Positions 18,044-26,649 of a stretch of DNA of 64,000 bases are shown one piece after another. Below the pieces are notes generated by a model that saw only the letters and a program-made list of their open reading frames with translations, was not told the DNA's origin and did not search any database. How positions within the stretch are numbered: the first letter of the stretch is position 1; each line of letters begins with the position of its first letter. The DNA comes from Streptomyces canus (lineage in GTDB: Bacteria; Actinomycetota; Actinomycetes; Streptomycetales; Streptomycetaceae): contig NZ_KQ948657.1 of NCBI RefSeq assembly GCF_001514145.1, forward strand, positions 492,639 through 556,638. Direction: 5' to 3'. The translations under genes were made by a program, and so were the position numbers.

Positions 18044-18784
18044 TCACTGCTTCTTGGACTTGTTCTTGTCCGCGTTCTGGGGGGCGCTCGTCTTGGCCTT
18101 CTGCTGCCCCGGTTTCGCGTCGGCCGCGTCCTTCGCGTCGGCCGCCCCCGTGCCCGTCAGCGCGGCACAGTAAGCACTCACGTTCGCCTCGCCGCCGGCC
18201 GCCGTCACGAGCCGCTGGAACGCCGTGGAGTCCAGCGCCTTGCCCCGGCCCCGGAGTTTCTCGTAGGCGCGGCAGTGGGCCAGGGTGTCCTTCGCGGTGG
18301 GCGGGCGCTCGGCGGGGGCGGACGCGGTGGGCCTCGCGCTGCTGTGCGACTCGGCCGGGGTGCTCGCCGAGACGCTCGGGCGTACGTCCTTGCCGCCCGC
18401 CGCCCCCTTGGCCGCACCGCCGCCCGCAGACCCGATCGCCGCGTAGGCGACACCGCCGAGGGTGAGACTCGCGAGGAGCACGGAGAGCGTCGCCTTCAGC
18501 GAACGTGCCCGGCGCCGCTGCGCGCGGGGCCGCCAGTCGTCCCGCCGCCGGGTCCGCGCCCGGTGCGCCCCGGTGTCCCTCGCCGCCCGGAAGGCGGCCA
18601 CGGCCCGCAGCTCCGCCTCGCCGTCGGACTTCTCCCCGCGAAGGGCCGCGGCGAACAGCGCCTCGAGGGGACTGTCCCGCGGGGTCTCCTCCGCGCGCGC
18701 ATGCCGACGGCCGGGGGCATCGCCGCTCCGCTCGTCACCCATGCCGTGTCCGTCCCTGTCCGAGGTGGTGTCCTCACCTGTCAT
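18044..18784 (-). CDS. Anti-sigma-like membrane protein with two-cysteine ectodomain
   Basis: 246 residues: a cytoplasmic part (about 1-92, with ELRAVAAFRAAR), one membrane helix (about 94-114, LSVLLASLTLGGVAYAA), a Ser/Pro/Ala-rich linker and an outer domain with C-x34-C (CRAYEK ... NVSAYC). The tail is Lys-rich. Its ATG overlaps the sigma stop as ATGA. The same layout and the AAGG...YC core recur in the protein at 15992-17053, which defines a paralogous pair. The function as anti-sigma factor rests on gene order and topology, not on a known domain. Confidence 0.72.
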   Translation of the reverse strand: MTGEDTTSDRDGHGMGDERSGDAPGRRHARAEETPRDSPLEALFAAALRGEKSDGEAELRAVAAFRAARDTGAHRARTRRRDDWRPRAQRRRARSLKATLSVLLASLTLGGVAYAAIGSAGGGAAKGAAGGKDVRPSVSASTPAESHSSARPTASAPAERPPTAKDTLAHCRAYEKLRGRGKALDSTAFQRLVTAAGGEANVSAYCAALTGTGAADAKDAADAKPGQQKAKTSAPQNADKNKSKKQ

Positions 18785-19371
18785 GTCGACTCCCCCAGCG
18801 TCCGGGGGCCGTCATCCGTCACACTCTCGGCGCCCAACTGGTGCGCCAGCCGCTTCAGCCCCCGGTACGCCGCGGTGCGCACCGCACCGGGGCGCTTGCC
18901 GAGGACGCGGGCGGCGGCGGGGCCGTCCAGTCCGACGACGACCCGCAGCAACACCGCTTCGGCCTGGTCGCGCGGGAGCCCCCGGACCAGTTCGAGGGCG
19001 TACTCGGTGGAGAGGGACTCCAGCGCCTGGTCGTGCGTGCTGTGCGGGCCGGGCAGGTCCAGCATGTCCTGCTCCAGCGCCGCCGACCGGGGCCGTACCC
19101 GCTGCCGGCGCAGATGGTCCAGGGCCCGGTGCCGGGCGATGGTCGCGGTCCAGCCGCGGAAGCCCGCCCCGTCGCCCTTGAACCGGCCCAGGTCCCGCGC
19201 GATCTCCAGCCAGGCGTCCGACGCCACGTCCTCCGCGTCCTCCCCGACCAACCCGCGCAGATACCCGAGCAGTCCGGGCTGCACCAGCCGGTAGGCGACC
19301 GCGAAGGCGGTCTCGTCGCCTTCCTGGGCCCGCGCGACGGCCGCGCCCAGTTCCCCGTCGTACGCCTGCAC
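18781..19371 (-). CDS. RNA polymerase ECF sigma factor (paralogue of the one at 17053-17715)
   Basis: 196 residues from GTG 19371. Region 2 contains EDAEDVASDAWLEIARDL and FRGWTATIARHRALDHLR; region 4 contains LPRDQAEAVLLRVVVGLDG and LGKRPGAVRTAAYRGLKRL. The start is chosen by alignment with the neighbouring paralogue, whose protein begins at the same point; the frame stays open upstream to ATG 19464 and TTG 19479, which would add a basic extension of unclear value. It is coupled (ATGA) to the anti-sigma-like gene that follows. Confidence 0.88.
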   Translation of the reverse strand: MQAYDGELGAAVARAQEGDETAFAVAYRLVQPGLLGYLRGLVGEDAEDVASDAWLEIARDLGRFKGDGAGFRGWTATIARHRALDHLRRQRVRPRSAALEQDMLDLPGPHSTHDQALESLSTEYALELVRGLPRDQAEAVLLRVVVGLDGPAAARVLGKRPGAVRTAAYRGLKRLAHQLGAESVTDDGPRTLGEST

Positions 19372-19580
19372 GCGGCGGGGTTCCCCTCCCTGGCCCAAGA
19401 ACTTTCCTGTCCGTACCGGTTCATGGCGATTCCGCACCGTCCGGCACGGTCCACCCTTGCCCATGTCCCCCACGGTCAACAGCGTCGGACCTCACAGAAG
19501 TGTCACAGCGGGTGGGACATCCCGGGCACCAGACCCCGAACACCTGTGACACCTGGGAGTGTTCGTACGCTGTGTAAGTG

Positions 19581-19599
19581 CCACCTGTGAGACAGGTGG
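19581..19599. promoter_or_regulatory. Inverted repeat upstream of the amidase gene
   Basis: CCACCTG-tgaga-CAGGTGG, seven perfect pairs around five bases. It lies about 50 bases before the amidase start, in the 279-base region between the divergent sigma and amidase genes, so it is better placed as an operator than as a terminator. Another pair of arms, TGTCACAG (19501-19508) and CTGTGACA (19544-19551), lies nearby. Confidence 0.45.
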
Positions 19600-19603
19600 T
19601 GTT

Positions 19604-19643
19604 TCTGTGACCGGATTCAAGGGTCTGTGACCAAATTCAGGGG
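19604..19643. repeat. Tandem 20-base repeat before the amidase gene
   Basis: Two adjacent 20-base units (19604-19623 and 19624-19643) that match at 17 of 20 positions; each contains TCTGTGACC and ATTCA. They end seven bases before the chosen GTG start, covering the leader and possibly the ribosome site (GGGGTGGGG). Confidence 0.7.
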
Positions 19644-19650
19644 TGGGGTA

Positions 19651-21870
19651 GTGAGTCGTCGTCAAAGCCGTGCGTACAGACCGCTCAGCATGAAGCGGCG
19701 GGCGTGGCTGACGCTCGGTGCGGTGGTTCTGGGAGGCGGCGGCATCGCGACCTACGCCGTCGCCAGTCCGTCGACCGACACCGCGGGGGATCTGCAGCCC
19801 AAGCGGCCGGTGAAGGTCTACAACCTCGCGCTGAAGGCTCCCGAGACCGGCGAGCGCGAGCTGCCGCGCACCGAGACCAAGCAGTTCTCGCTGCTCGGCA
19901 TCTCCTGGACGGGGGCGACCAAGCGGCTCGACGGCAAGGCGCAGGTACGCACCCGGAGCATCGACACCGGCGCGTGGACATCCTGGCAGGACCTGGAGAC
20001 GGACGCGGACCCGGTGGAGGACCCCGACGAGCGGGCCGGGGCACGCGGCGCGTCCGAACCCCTGTGGGTGGGCCCCTCGGACGGTGTCGAGGTACAGGTC
20101 GTCCACGAGGACGGCACCACCAGCGCCGGACTGCCCTCGGGTCTCAAGGTCAACCTGGTCGACCCGGGCATCGCGACCGCCGCGGAGCAGCGGGACACGG
20201 GCGACGACACGGACCCGGCGGCGTACGCCGAGGACGTGACGCCGAGCCCGACCCCGACCGACACGGCCACGTCCACCGCCTCCCCGACGGCGACCGCGAC
20301 GCCGACCCCGACCGCCACCACGCCCACCGCGCCCCCGTCGACGGTCCCCGAGCCGTCGATCGTCTCCCGCGCCGGCTGGGGCGCCGACGAGTCGCTCAGC
20401 CCCGACCCGTCGGAGTACAACGCCGATGTGAAGGCCGTCTTCGTCCATCACACGGCCGGGTCGAACGACTACACCTGCGCCGAATCGGCGTCGATCGTGC
20501 GGGCCATCTACGCGTACCACACCGCCCCAGCCCCCAGCGGCAACGGCTGGAACGACATCGGCTACAACTTCCTGGTCGACAAGTGCGGCACGATATTCGA
20601 GGGCCGCAAGGGCGGCGTGGACCTGCCGGTCCTCGGCGCGCACACCTACGGCTGGAACCGTGAGTCCACCGGCATTGCGGTCCTCGGCGAGTACACCGCA
20701 ACGGGCGCCTCGAACGCCGCCCTCACCTCGGTCGCCCGGATCGCGGCCTGGAAGCTCGGCCAGTACGGCGTCGACCCCAACTCGACGGTCCAGCTGAAGG
20801 CGGGCGCGACCCAGAAGAACCTCGCCGGTACCAGCTTCACCGCCGGTGAGTCCTACACCTTCAACCGGATCTCCGGCCACCGTGACGGCTACGCCACCGA
20901 GTGCCCGGGCAACTCCCTCTACGCCCAGCTGCCGACCATCCGCGCCTGGGCGTCCGGCCCGGTGCAGGGCCTGAAACTCACCTCGCTGAGCGGCGCGACC
21001 CTGTCCGGCTCGACGTACTGGACCAAGGGCGCGATCACGGCGAAGTGGTCGGCCACCACGCCGGGTTCGCTGATCTCGAAGTTCGAGGTGCTGGTCGACG
21101 GCAAGGTCGTCGCCACCACGTCCGGTACGGCCACCTCGGCCGGCACCACCTTGGCCGCGGGCAGCCACAAGGTCGCCGTACGGGCCGTGCACCAGTCCGG
21201 CAAGACGGCGACGACCACCGCGCTGACGGTCGTGACCGACACCACCGCGCCGACCTTCTCCACCACACCGAAGATCACCCTGCGCACCGGCACGGTCTCC
21301 ACCACCGCCGCCCCGGTCACCCTCGGCTGGAAGGCCGCCGACTCGCAGGCCCTGAAGCAGGTGAGCCTGCTGTCCCCGACGACGGCCACCTTCGGCCCGA
21401 CCACCACCAGCTCCAGCCGTTCCGCCAAGCCCGGTACCGCGAGCACCTGGTCGATGAAGGCGTACGACGTCGCGGGCAACACCCGTACGTCGTCCCCCTC
21501 GTACACGCCGATGATCCTTCAGGAGACCTCGGCCACCAAGTCCGGCAGCTGGACGACCCGTTCCTCCACCAGCTACCTCGGCGGCAAGTCGTACTCCAGC
21601 GCTTCCAAGAACGCGAGCCTGACCTGGACGTTCACCGGCAAGTCCGCCGCGTGGGTGGTCTCGCGGGCGTCCACCTCCGGGCAGGCGTACGTGTACGTGG
21701 ACGGCACCAAGGTCGCGACCGTGGACCTGAAGTCCTCGACCACCGCCTACCGCCAGGCGATCTGGACCAAGTCCTGGTCCAGCAGCGCCAAGCACACGGT
21801 GAAGATCGTGGTGGTGGGCACCAGCGGCCGCCCGACGATCACGACGGACGGCCTGGTCTACATCAAGTAG
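19651..21870 (+). CDS. Secreted N-acetylmuramoyl-L-alanine amidase (Amidase_2/PGRP type)
   Basis: 739 residues. Signal sequence (basic start, hydrophobic stretch around residues 17-38), an N-terminal region of about 130 residues, a Thr/Pro linker (about 195-230), then an amidase_2 domain (about 235-420) with the zinc-site elements VFVHHTAG, a second His region near HTYGWNRES and GHRDGYATECPG. The C-terminal 300 residues are Thr/Ser-rich beta repeats, probably wall-binding. It cleaves the amide between MurNAc and the stem peptide. GTG 19651 has GGGGTGGGG just upstream; GTG 19627 and ATG 19690 are alternatives. Confidence 0.9.
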   Translation: MSRRQSRAYRPLSMKRRAWLTLGAVVLGGGGIATYAVASPSTDTAGDLQPKRPVKVYNLALKAPETGERELPRTETKQFSLLGISWTGATKRLDGKAQVRTRSIDTGAWTSWQDLETDADPVEDPDERAGARGASEPLWVGPSDGVEVQVVHEDGTTSAGLPSGLKVNLVDPGIATAAEQRDTGDDTDPAAYAEDVTPSPTPTDTATSTASPTATATPTPTATTPTAPPSTVPEPSIVSRAGWGADESLSPDPSEYNADVKAVFVHHTAGSNDYTCAESASIVRAIYAYHTAPAPSGNGWNDIGYNFLVDKCGTIFEGRKGGVDLPVLGAHTYGWNRESTGIAVLGEYTATGASNAALTSVARIAAWKLGQYGVDPNSTVQLKAGATQKNLAGTSFTAGESYTFNRISGHRDGYATECPGNSLYAQLPTIRAWASGPVQGLKLTSLSGATLSGSTYWTKGAITAKWSATTPGSLISKFEVLVDGKVVATTSGTATSAGTTLAAGSHKVAVRAVHQSGKTATTTALTVVTDTTAPTFSTTPKITLRTGTVSTTAAPVTLGWKAADSQALKQVSLLSPTTATFGPTTTSSSRSAKPGTASTWSMKAYDVAGNTRTSSPSYTPMILQETSATKSGSWTTRSSTSYLGGKSYSSASKNASLTWTFTGKSAAWVVSRASTSGQAYVYVDGTKVATVDLKSSTTAYRQAIWTKSWSSSAKHTVKIVVVGTSGRPTITTDGLVYIK

Positions 21871-21874
21871 GGCC

Positions 21875-23347
21875 TCAGCCCAGCGTGTCCACCGGCTCGG
21901 GCGTCCGCTCCCCCGCACCCTGGGGAGTGGGCGCCCGTTCCGCGTTCACGACGACTCCCGCGATCAGCGCGGCCAGCAGCAGCGCCCCGAACGCCCACCA
22001 GGTGGCCACGTTGAAGCCGTGCACCGTGGCCTCGGCCTGGAGCAGCCGCTTGTCGACGCCGGGGCCGGCGTGCGCGGTCAGATAGGTCGCGGTCGCGCTC
22101 GCGGCGATCGTGTTCAGCAGGGCCGTACCGATCGAACCGCCCACCTGCTGGGCCGTGTTGAAGGTCGCCGAGGCCGCCCCCGAGTCACGCGGCGCGACAC
22201 TGCCGGTGGCCAGCGAGATGGAGGTCATCATCGCCGTACTCATGCCGAGACCCAGCATCAGCATCCCGGGCAGGACGTGCGAGACGTACGCCGGCTCGAC
22301 GCCGACCTGCGCGATGATGGCCAACCCTCCCGCGGCCACGAGCAGTCCGGGCACGATCAGGGTCCTCGGCGGCACCCTGCTCAGCAGCCGTGCGGCGATC
22401 TGCGTCGAGCCGACGATCATCGCGGCCGTCATCGGCAGATACGCGAGCCCGGTCTTCAGCGGCGACCATCCGAGGACACCCTGCAGGTAGTACGTCAGGA
22501 AGAGGAACACGCCGAACATCCCGACGGTGACGAACAGCACGGTCAGGAAGGCGCCCACGCGCTGCCTGTCCTTGATCACCGACATCGGCAGCAACGGCAC
22601 CCGCGCCCGGGCCTGCCACACCCCGAAGGCGGCGAGCAGCACAACTCCGGCGACCAGCAGGGTCACCACGAGCCCGTCGTCCCAACCCCGGGACGCCGCC
22701 TCGGAGAAGCCGTACACCAGCGCCAGCATGCCGCCCGAGCCGAGCAGCGCGCCCGGCACGTCGAGGTGGGCGTCGGGGTGCCGTCCCCCGGGTGCGAGGA
22801 TCGCCCACGCGCCCGCGAACGCGACCAGCGCGATGGGCACGTTGACGTACAGACACCAGCGCCAGTCCAGATACTCGGTGAGCAGACCGCCCGCGAGCAG
22901 CCCGATCGCGGCGCCCGCCCCGACGATCGCCCCGAACACCCCGAAGGCCTTCGCCCGCTCCTTCGGTTCGGTGAACGTCGTCGCGAGCAGCGACAGCGCG
23001 GCCGGCGCGAGCAGGGCGGCGAACACGCCCTGCAGGGCCCGCGCCCCGAACAGCATCCCCTGCCCCGTCGCGGCCCCGCCGAGCGCGGAGGCGCCGGCGA
23101 AGCCGAGGAGCCCGATCATGAAGGTGGTCTTGCGCCCGGCGAGGTCGGAGATCCGCCCGCCGAGCAGCAGCAGTCCACCGAAGGCGAGGGTGTACGCGGT
23201 GATCACCCACTGCCGGTTCGCGTCCGACATGTTCAGGTCGGCCTGGGCGGACGGCAGGGCGATGTTCACGATGGTCATGTCCAGCACGACCATCAACTGG
23301 GCGAGCGCGATGACCACCAGCGCCCACCAACGACGGTTGTCGGCCAT
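21875..23347 (-). CDS. MFS drug exporter, DHA2 family (EmrB/QacA type)
   Basis: 490 residues, about 14 membrane helices. Motifs: LDMTIVNIALPS in helix 1, GRISDLAGRKTTF in the loop after helix 2, LDWRWCLYVNVPI before helix 6, all typical of the 14-helix DHA2 proton-drug antiporters. It ends four bases from the convergent amidase gene. No regulator gene is adjacent. The substrate is unknown. Confidence 0.92.
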   Translation of the reverse strand: MADNRRWWALVVIALAQLMVVLDMTIVNIALPSAQADLNMSDANRQWVITAYTLAFGGLLLLGGRISDLAGRKTTFMIGLLGFAGASALGGAATGQGMLFGARALQGVFAALLAPAALSLLATTFTEPKERAKAFGVFGAIVGAGAAIGLLAGGLLTEYLDWRWCLYVNVPIALVAFAGAWAILAPGGRHPDAHLDVPGALLGSGGMLALVYGFSEAASRGWDDGLVVTLLVAGVVLLAAFGVWQARARVPLLPMSVIKDRQRVGAFLTVLFVTVGMFGVFLFLTYYLQGVLGWSPLKTGLAYLPMTAAMIVGSTQIAARLLSRVPPRTLIVPGLLVAAGGLAIIAQVGVEPAYVSHVLPGMLMLGLGMSTAMMTSISLATGSVAPRDSGAASATFNTAQQVGGSIGTALLNTIAASATATYLTAHAGPGVDKRLLQAEATVHGFNVATWWAFGALLLAALIAGVVVNAERAPTPQGAGERTPEPVDTLG

Positions 23348-23421
23348 GACCCCATCGTGCGCCTGCCGCCGCCCCTTTGGGAACGGCAGCGTCTCTTATT
23401 ACGGTTTTTTTGCGTCCTCGG

Positions 23422-23862
23422 TCAGCGCCGCACGGCACCCGTCGCATCCCGGCACAGCAGTCGCAGCGAGCCGTCCCCGGCGTAGCAGCGGCGGGCCTCG
23501 TCCACCGGGTCCCACAGCCGTCCGTCGGGCGTACGGACCCAGTGGTCGCCGCCGCTCGTCCACCACTCGGCACCCACCTGGCGGACGACGACCTCACCGG
23601 CGTAGGCGCCGAGCCCGCGCAACACGGTCTCCACGGCGGCGTACGGCGCCCCCTCCCTCCGTATCTCCTCGATCAGCCGGTCGACGCGCCACAGGCTCTG
23701 CGCCGAGTAGTCGAGCCGGACACGTGCGCCCTCGCGCAGGGCCGACACCGCGTCGGCCGCCCAGCGCACGGGCTTGGTCGCGGCGGAGGGCCTGGTCGCG
23801 GGCAGGGGTGCCTGGCGGGTCGTCACATCAGCGGTCGTATGAGCCGTCACATCAGTCATCAC
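23422..23862 (-). CDS. Conserved hypothetical protein
   Basis: 146 residues, soluble. The first 30 residues are low-complexity; the rest forms a compact domain with SLWRVDRLIEEIRREG, GLGAYAGEVVVRQVGAEWW and HWVRTPDGRLWDPVDEARR. It reminds me of small DUF3806-like proteins but I cannot confirm that. Starts GTG 23862 or ATG 23859; neither has a ribosome site, so the message may be leaderless. It is upstream of the MFS gene on the same strand with a 74-base gap containing a run of seven T. Confidence 0.6.
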   Translation of the reverse strand: MMTDVTAHTTADVTTRQAPLPATRPSAATKPVRWAADAVSALREGARVRLDYSAQSLWRVDRLIEEIRREGAPYAAVETVLRGLGAYAGEVVVRQVGAEWWTSGGDHWVRTPDGRLWDPVDEARRCYAGDGSLRLLCRDATGAVRR

Positions 23863-24036
23863 TTGGGGAAAGCGTCTCAGCGAGGTGTTTCGTCACCCGG
23901 ATCGGGGCCTTCGCGCGGACCGGTGCAGGACCGACCCACCTTCGCCGTATCCCTCTCCGGACGGTCACAGGACCCTCTCTGTAGCGAGGTTGACGCCAGA
24001 GTGACGATTCGACCCTCCGCTGCGCTCCTGTCTCTG

Positions 24037-24498
24037 ATGAGCGACTACTTCCATCTCCGCGCGGTGCCGCCCTCGGCCCTGCGCAACAGCGCGAACTGGA
24101 TGCAACGGCTGTTCGAGGACGACTGGGACGCCGTCCGCGAACGCATCGGACGACATCGGGAGGAGGTGCTGGACAAGTCCTACCTGGACCACGAACTCCT
24201 CTACGCCGGCGCCGAGGTGGTCCTCGGCGGACTGCCGGTCTACCCGGGCGACCACGACAAGCCCCCGTTCCTGCTCCTGACGGCGGCCCGGGCGAACCGC
24301 GTCTCGGCATACCTCGGTTCGGCCGACTTCGAGGCCCTGTGGCTGGTCGTCCGCGAGGAGTTGCTGCCCAGACACGGCGGGGCGGTCGCGGAACGCGAGG
24401 CGCGGGGGGTGTTCGCGGCGGCGCACCGGGATCTGACGGCGTTCTACGAGCAGACGGCGCGGTACGGGGACGCGGTGGTCAAGTGGCTCGTCCACTGA
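24037..24498 (+). CDS. DUF1877 (YfbM-like) family protein
   Basis: 153 residues beginning MSDYFHLRAVPPSALRNS, with RLFEDDWDAVRERI and LDKSYLDHELLYAGAEVVLGG, the pattern of the DUF1877/YfbM family of unknown function (usual length about 160). ATG 24037 matches the usual family start; GTG 24001 in frame is possible. It is divergent from the small gene at 23422-23862 and ends nine bases from a convergent gene. Confidence 0.8.
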   Translation: MSDYFHLRAVPPSALRNSANWMQRLFEDDWDAVRERIGRHREEVLDKSYLDHELLYAGAEVVLGGLPVYPGDHDKPPFLLLTAARANRVSAYLGSADFEALWLVVREELLPRHGGAVAEREARGVFAAAHRDLTAFYEQTARYGDAVVKWLVH

Positions 24499-24507
24499 GC
24501 CACTCCC

Positions 24508-25092
24508 TCACCCCCGCCGCCGACTCCTGCGGGACACCACCGCGCGCAGCACCCGGCGGCCCTCCGTCGACACCTCCAGGGCCGGGCGCAGGCCTGCCGG
24601 GCCGTGGCCGGCGAGGAGTTCCAGGACGGTGATCTGGCGGCGCAGCTCGGCGGCGACGAGGGGAGACATGCCCTCCGTACGGCCCTCGCGACGGGCGTCG
24701 ACCGAGTCGCCGGCGTCCTTCAGGGGGTCGAGCAGCCGGTGGATCCGGAGCGCGGCGACCGAGCAGGCGTCGGCCCACACCCGTATCCCGGCGGCGGACC
24801 GTTCGACCGGCGCGGCGGCGAGCATCCGGCGGGCCAGCAGCACGGCCTCGTCCTCACCGGAGCCGGAGCCGGAGAAGCCGCCCGCCCCGAACTCCCCGCC
24901 CAGCTTCCCCCGCACCTGCTCCAGCCGTTCGCCCCACTCCGCGGCCCCGGCGTCGTCCGCGAGCCCCGCCCACAGGGGCCGAAGAACCTCGTCATCGCCA
25001 CCGAGCAGCGGGATGCAGCGATCCAAACAAGCCAACCCGCTGGCGGCCAGTCCGCGTTCGTCGGCCTGGCCGATCAGCTCCACCAGACTCAT
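24508..25092 (-). CDS. Hypothetical protein, unrecognised
   Basis: 194 residues, helical and soluble, starting at ATG 25092 with GGGAGG six bases upstream. A Gly/Ser-rich loop (about 72-82) splits two helical halves; the C terminus is Arg-rich. I recognise no domain. Codon use matches the surrounding core genes. Confidence 0.65.
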   Translation of the reverse strand: MSLVELIGQADERGLAASGLACLDRCIPLLGGDDEVLRPLWAGLADDAGAAEWGERLEQVRGKLGGEFGAGGFSGSGSGEDEAVLLARRMLAAAPVERSAAGIRVWADACSVAALRIHRLLDPLKDAGDSVDARREGRTEGMSPLVAAELRRQITVLELLAGHGPAGLRPALEVSTEGRRVLRAVVSRRSRRRG

Positions 25093-25168
25093 CCACGCCT
25101 CCCTCGCCGAGCGGTATCCCCTTACGGAACCCGCACTTCCCCTTACTGCGCGCGATGGCCCGGGAGTG

Positions 25169-25672
25169 TCACAGGGGCACCACACCGAGCCGGTCGAGCA
25201 TACGGAAGAAGAGGTTTTCGGCCAACGGGTCGGGGGCGGCGCTCAGTACGTCGAGCAGTGACTCCTCGGCCACCTCGTGCCCCGCCTCCGCCGCCCACGC
25301 GACGGCCCGCGCGGCCGCGTCCCGGGGCTCCAGGAAGTAGTCCTCCAGGGTCAGCCCCTCCTCGCCGCCCCCGATGTACTCGGCCATGGCGCTGCGGGCC
25401 AGACAGGTCGTCCAGGCCCCGCTCTCCGGCCCCGCCGCCTCCAGGACGACCGAGGCGCTGTCCATGACGTATCCGAAGAGCGCGGGCGAACCGCTCTCCA
25501 GGGCAAGGGCGTTCATGTTCCCGACATCGCCCTCGCCGTTCGCGTACTCCCAGACCTGCCATCCGCCGGGCGCCGACTCGCGCAGGACCATGCCCTCGGC
25601 TCCGGCCAGCGCGTCCAGCTCGGCCAGCGGCCGCTCCCCGCGGCCCACGACGAAGTAACCCCAGTAGCCCAT
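25169..25672 (-). CDS. Hypothetical protein, unrecognised
   Basis: 167 residues from ATG 25672, beginning MGYWGYFVVGRGERPL, soluble and acidic. Aromatic clusters at the start and WQVWEYANGEGDVGNM further on suggest a small alpha/beta domain, but I cannot name it. It lies 76 bases upstream of the gene ending at 24508 on the same strand. Confidence 0.65.
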   Translation of the reverse strand: MGYWGYFVVGRGERPLAELDALAGAEGMVLRESAPGGWQVWEYANGEGDVGNMNALALESGSPALFGYVMDSASVVLEAAGPESGAWTTCLARSAMAEYIGGGEEGLTLEDYFLEPRDAAARAVAWAAEAGHEVAEESLLDVLSAAPDPLAENLFFRMLDRLGVVPL

Positions 25673-25759
25673 CCCCGGTTCCCCCTGGCTGCTCGGTACG
25701 GCTCGGGCCCGAATACACCACATTCGTACGGCAGTTCGCAGCAGGATGGACCAAATCCG

Positions 25760-26527
25760 TCATACGGCGACGGGCACCGCGGGTCCCTGGCGGGCCTTCT
25801 CGTCCTGCATCCGGGTCAGCCGGAGCACGACGGCGGCGGCGAGCACGGCGGCCACGAGGTCGAGACCGTCCGCGACCATCGTCTGCGTCACGGAGTCGTG
25901 GATCTCCTGGGGGGTGTCGGCCACGTCGAACGGGGTGTACAGGGCCCGCCCGATGGTCTGGGAGAGGAGCCACAGCGTCCACCAGATGTTGATCAGGGCA
26001 TGCCCGGCGGGCCTGTCCCCCGTGCTGCTCGCGTCCCAGATGTCGACCACGACCCGGCGCGGGTACCACAGGCTCGCGATCGGCACGACCCAGCCGGCGA
26101 TCACCCAGGCACGCGCCTTGTCGTGTCCGTCCGGGGCGAACACCTCGGCGTTGCGCCGGACCCGCCACAGCCAGAGCACGAAGACGACGGCACAGGCCAG
26201 CATCACGAGCAGCTGTACGCTGCCGGCCGCGGCGGTGAGCTTGTCCGCCAGATCGGCCCGGTCCAGTACGGCCGCCCCGGTGCCGCCGCCGACGAGGTCG
26301 CCCGTGACGTCGTACATGAGGAAGTCCGCGCCGAGGGCGAACACGTCGACGGCCGCGGCCAGTCCGAGCAGGATCGCGGTGGCGCGTCCGAGGCCGACCG
26401 GCGAGCGCAGCCAGATCCTCGGTGTGCCACCGGCCGGCGGGGCCGCGAACCCGGTGGGCGTGGCGCACCCGGCGCACAGGACGCCGTCCGGTGCGGCTTC
26501 GGCGTGCAGGCAGCGCGTACAGAGCAT
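25760..26527 (-). CDS. DUF4328 family membrane protein with N-terminal zinc-ribbon-like motif
   Basis: 255 residues. The first 25 residues contain C-x2-C ... C-x2-C (CTRCL, CAGCA), a small zinc ribbon. Four to six membrane helices follow, with RRNAEVFAPDG, WVVPIASLWYPRRVV and DIWDAS, the signature region of DUF4328. Function unknown; in streptomycetes such proteins are common membrane components. ATG 26527. Confidence 0.8.
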   Translation of the reverse strand: MLCTRCLHAEAAPDGVLCAGCATPTGFAAPPAGGTPRIWLRSPVGLGRATAILLGLAAAVDVFALGADFLMYDVTGDLVGGGTGAAVLDRADLADKLTAAAGSVQLLVMLACAVVFVLWLWRVRRNAEVFAPDGHDKARAWVIAGWVVPIASLWYPRRVVVDIWDASSTGDRPAGHALINIWWTLWLLSQTIGRALYTPFDVADTPQEIHDSVTQTMVADGLDLVAAVLAAAVVLRLTRMQDEKARQGPAVPVAV

Positions 26528-26649
26528 GGTGAGGTCCCCCCGAGGTGCGGATGATCAGCCGACCGCGCGGGTTCTCCCCAGAGCCTCACGCGCGGCATGC
26601 GGAACATACGGTTCGACGGCCCCGTACGTCCACAGGAATCCCCGGCTCC

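Noticed and set aside
19371..19479. N-terminal extension of the ECF sigma factor to TTG 19479
   Set aside because: The paralogous sigma factor begins at the residue equivalent to GTG 19371, and the extension is basic, low-complexity and unlike region 1 or 2.
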